Below are positions 63,278 to 64,000 of a stretch of 64,000 nucleotides of DNA, one piece after another. The notes below the pieces were generated by a model that saw only the letters and a list, made by a program, of their open reading frames with translations, did no database searches and was not told where the DNA came from. The stretch comes from Thunnus maccoyii. Lineage: Eukaryota; Chordata; Actinopteri; Scombriformes; Scombridae. Location: assembly GCF_910596095.1 (NCBI RefSeq), contig NC_056533.1, positions 35,500,662 to 35,564,661 on the forward strand, read 5' to 3'. Made by a program: the position numbers and the translations under genes. Numbering within the stretch: the stretch's first letter is position 1; every line of letters begins with the position of its first letter.

Positions 63278-64000
63278 TTAAAGGATAAGGCTGAGATTTT
63301 CTATGTTTATCTTGTTGTCAACCCATCTCATGTGCAGAACCAAACTAACAATGAATCAATCTACTTATAAGTGTTGTGAGTATGTATTCAAAGCCTGACA
63401 TATCTGATTCCTCTGTGCCATAGACCTCCGTTGTTGTCCACAAACTATTAAATACACATCAGTGTATTTAATAGTTTGTCAGCCACATTGCTGCACTGGG
63501 TGACACGTTCCTTGCCTCAGAAGAACGTGGTGACCTTAGTTTGTTTAGAAACGGCTTCAAAGACTAATAACAGCATTTTCACTCTCTGGAGAGTATTTCG
63601 GTGTCAGAAAGAGGCCAGTGTGCTTGCACAAGGACGCAGCTCTCTTGACAGTAAACAAACACCATTTTTTCATTGATCAGACACAGACATTGTAAATTTC
63701 TCAGAGAAGTTTAGTACAAAGAGCTGGCAGAGCACTTTCAACAGACTCATGTCCTCACGCATGCATGGTTGCCTCTTTCTGACAGGGAAATACTCTCTGT
63801 GTGAAAAGAGTGAAAACTCGATTGCTGTTATTAGTCTTTGGAGCCGTTTCTAAGCAAACTACAGTAACCGCACTCCTCAGGGACAAGAAACATGTCACCC
63901 AGTGCAGCAGTGATGTGGCTCATTGACATGTTTTTAATAGTTTTTGGACAACAGAGGTTTACGACACAGAGAAATGCGATATACCAAGCTCTGGATACAC
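63278..64000. mobile_element. Long foldback element, cut by the window edge
   Basis: From about 63375 to 63640 the sequence returns in reverse complement from about 63755 to the last base. Examples are TAGAAACGGCTTCAAAGACT against the GTCTTTGGAGCCGTTTCTAA strand, CACTGGGTGACACGTTCCTT against GAAACATGTCACCCAGTG, and TGTCAGAAAGAGGC against GCCTCTTTCTGACA. The arms are at least 240 bp. The left end ACATTAAAGGATAAGGCTGA (63277-63296) is probably the terminus. An 18-bp perfect hairpin (63440-63479, loop ATCA) lies in the left arm. No coding capacity. Confidence 0.8.

Larger units (their letters stand above)
56993..64000 (+). other. Presumed first intron of the unidentified gene
   Basis: No further exon was recognised. 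The stretch holds repeats listed separately at 57137, 57320, 58575, 61130, 61724 and 63278. Bases 57571-58570 and 58810-61110 are AT-rich and show nothing I can support. Confidence 0.4.

Noticed and set aside
63440-63479. microRNA hairpin
   Set aside because: The 18-bp stem has only a 4-base loop and sits in a foldback transposon arm.

Overview
The window is vertebrate nuclear DNA from a bony fish, most likely a percomorph-type teleost. Coding sequence is split into short exons with GT/AG borders. The proteins are plain orthologues of vertebrate genes. The DNA between them is full of fish-type interspersed repeats and (GT)n, (CTTT)n and (CTC)n tracts. There is no prokaryotic, organellar or viral gene content. 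I cannot name the species.

Seven complete genes could be built exon by exon with every reading phase closing. In order they are ndufs3 (minus, 4197-8240), ptpmt1 (minus, 12061-15512), prc1 (minus, 17917-27140), vps33b (minus, 27944-36296), hddc3 (plus, 36761-38147), mfap1 (plus, 39203-44235) and hypk (minus, 44860-47529). An eighth, unidentified gene starts on the plus strand with a coding exon at 56873-56992; its remainder must lie beyond the window, and 56993-64000 would be its first intron. vps33b and hddc3 share a 464-bp head-to-head promoter gap. mfap1 and hypk are tail to tail. The long spacers are 1-4196 (with a partial copy of mfap1 exon 1), 8241-12060 (LINE relic), 15513-17916 and 47530-56872 (repeats plus several GC-richer blocks that look like regulatory DNA).

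The genes do not form one pathway. ndufs3 and ptpmt1 are mitochondrial (complex I; cardiolipin synthesis). prc1 works in cytokinesis, vps33b in late-endosome/lysosome trafficking, hddc3 hydrolyses (p)ppGpp/NADPH, mfap1 is spliceosomal, and hypk acts on nascent chains with NatA. The order joins pieces that in human lie at 11p11.2, 15q26.1 and 15q15.3.

The most interesting signals come from repeats and their placement. One composite hAT-like family lies in the first intron of five of the seven identified genes and of the unidentified one. A DNA-level copy of mfap1 exon 1 plus intron 1 sits 36 kb away. Several insertions are nested, two with recognisable 8-bp target duplications. A very long inverted-repeat element runs off the right edge. 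I found no new biological system in this window.
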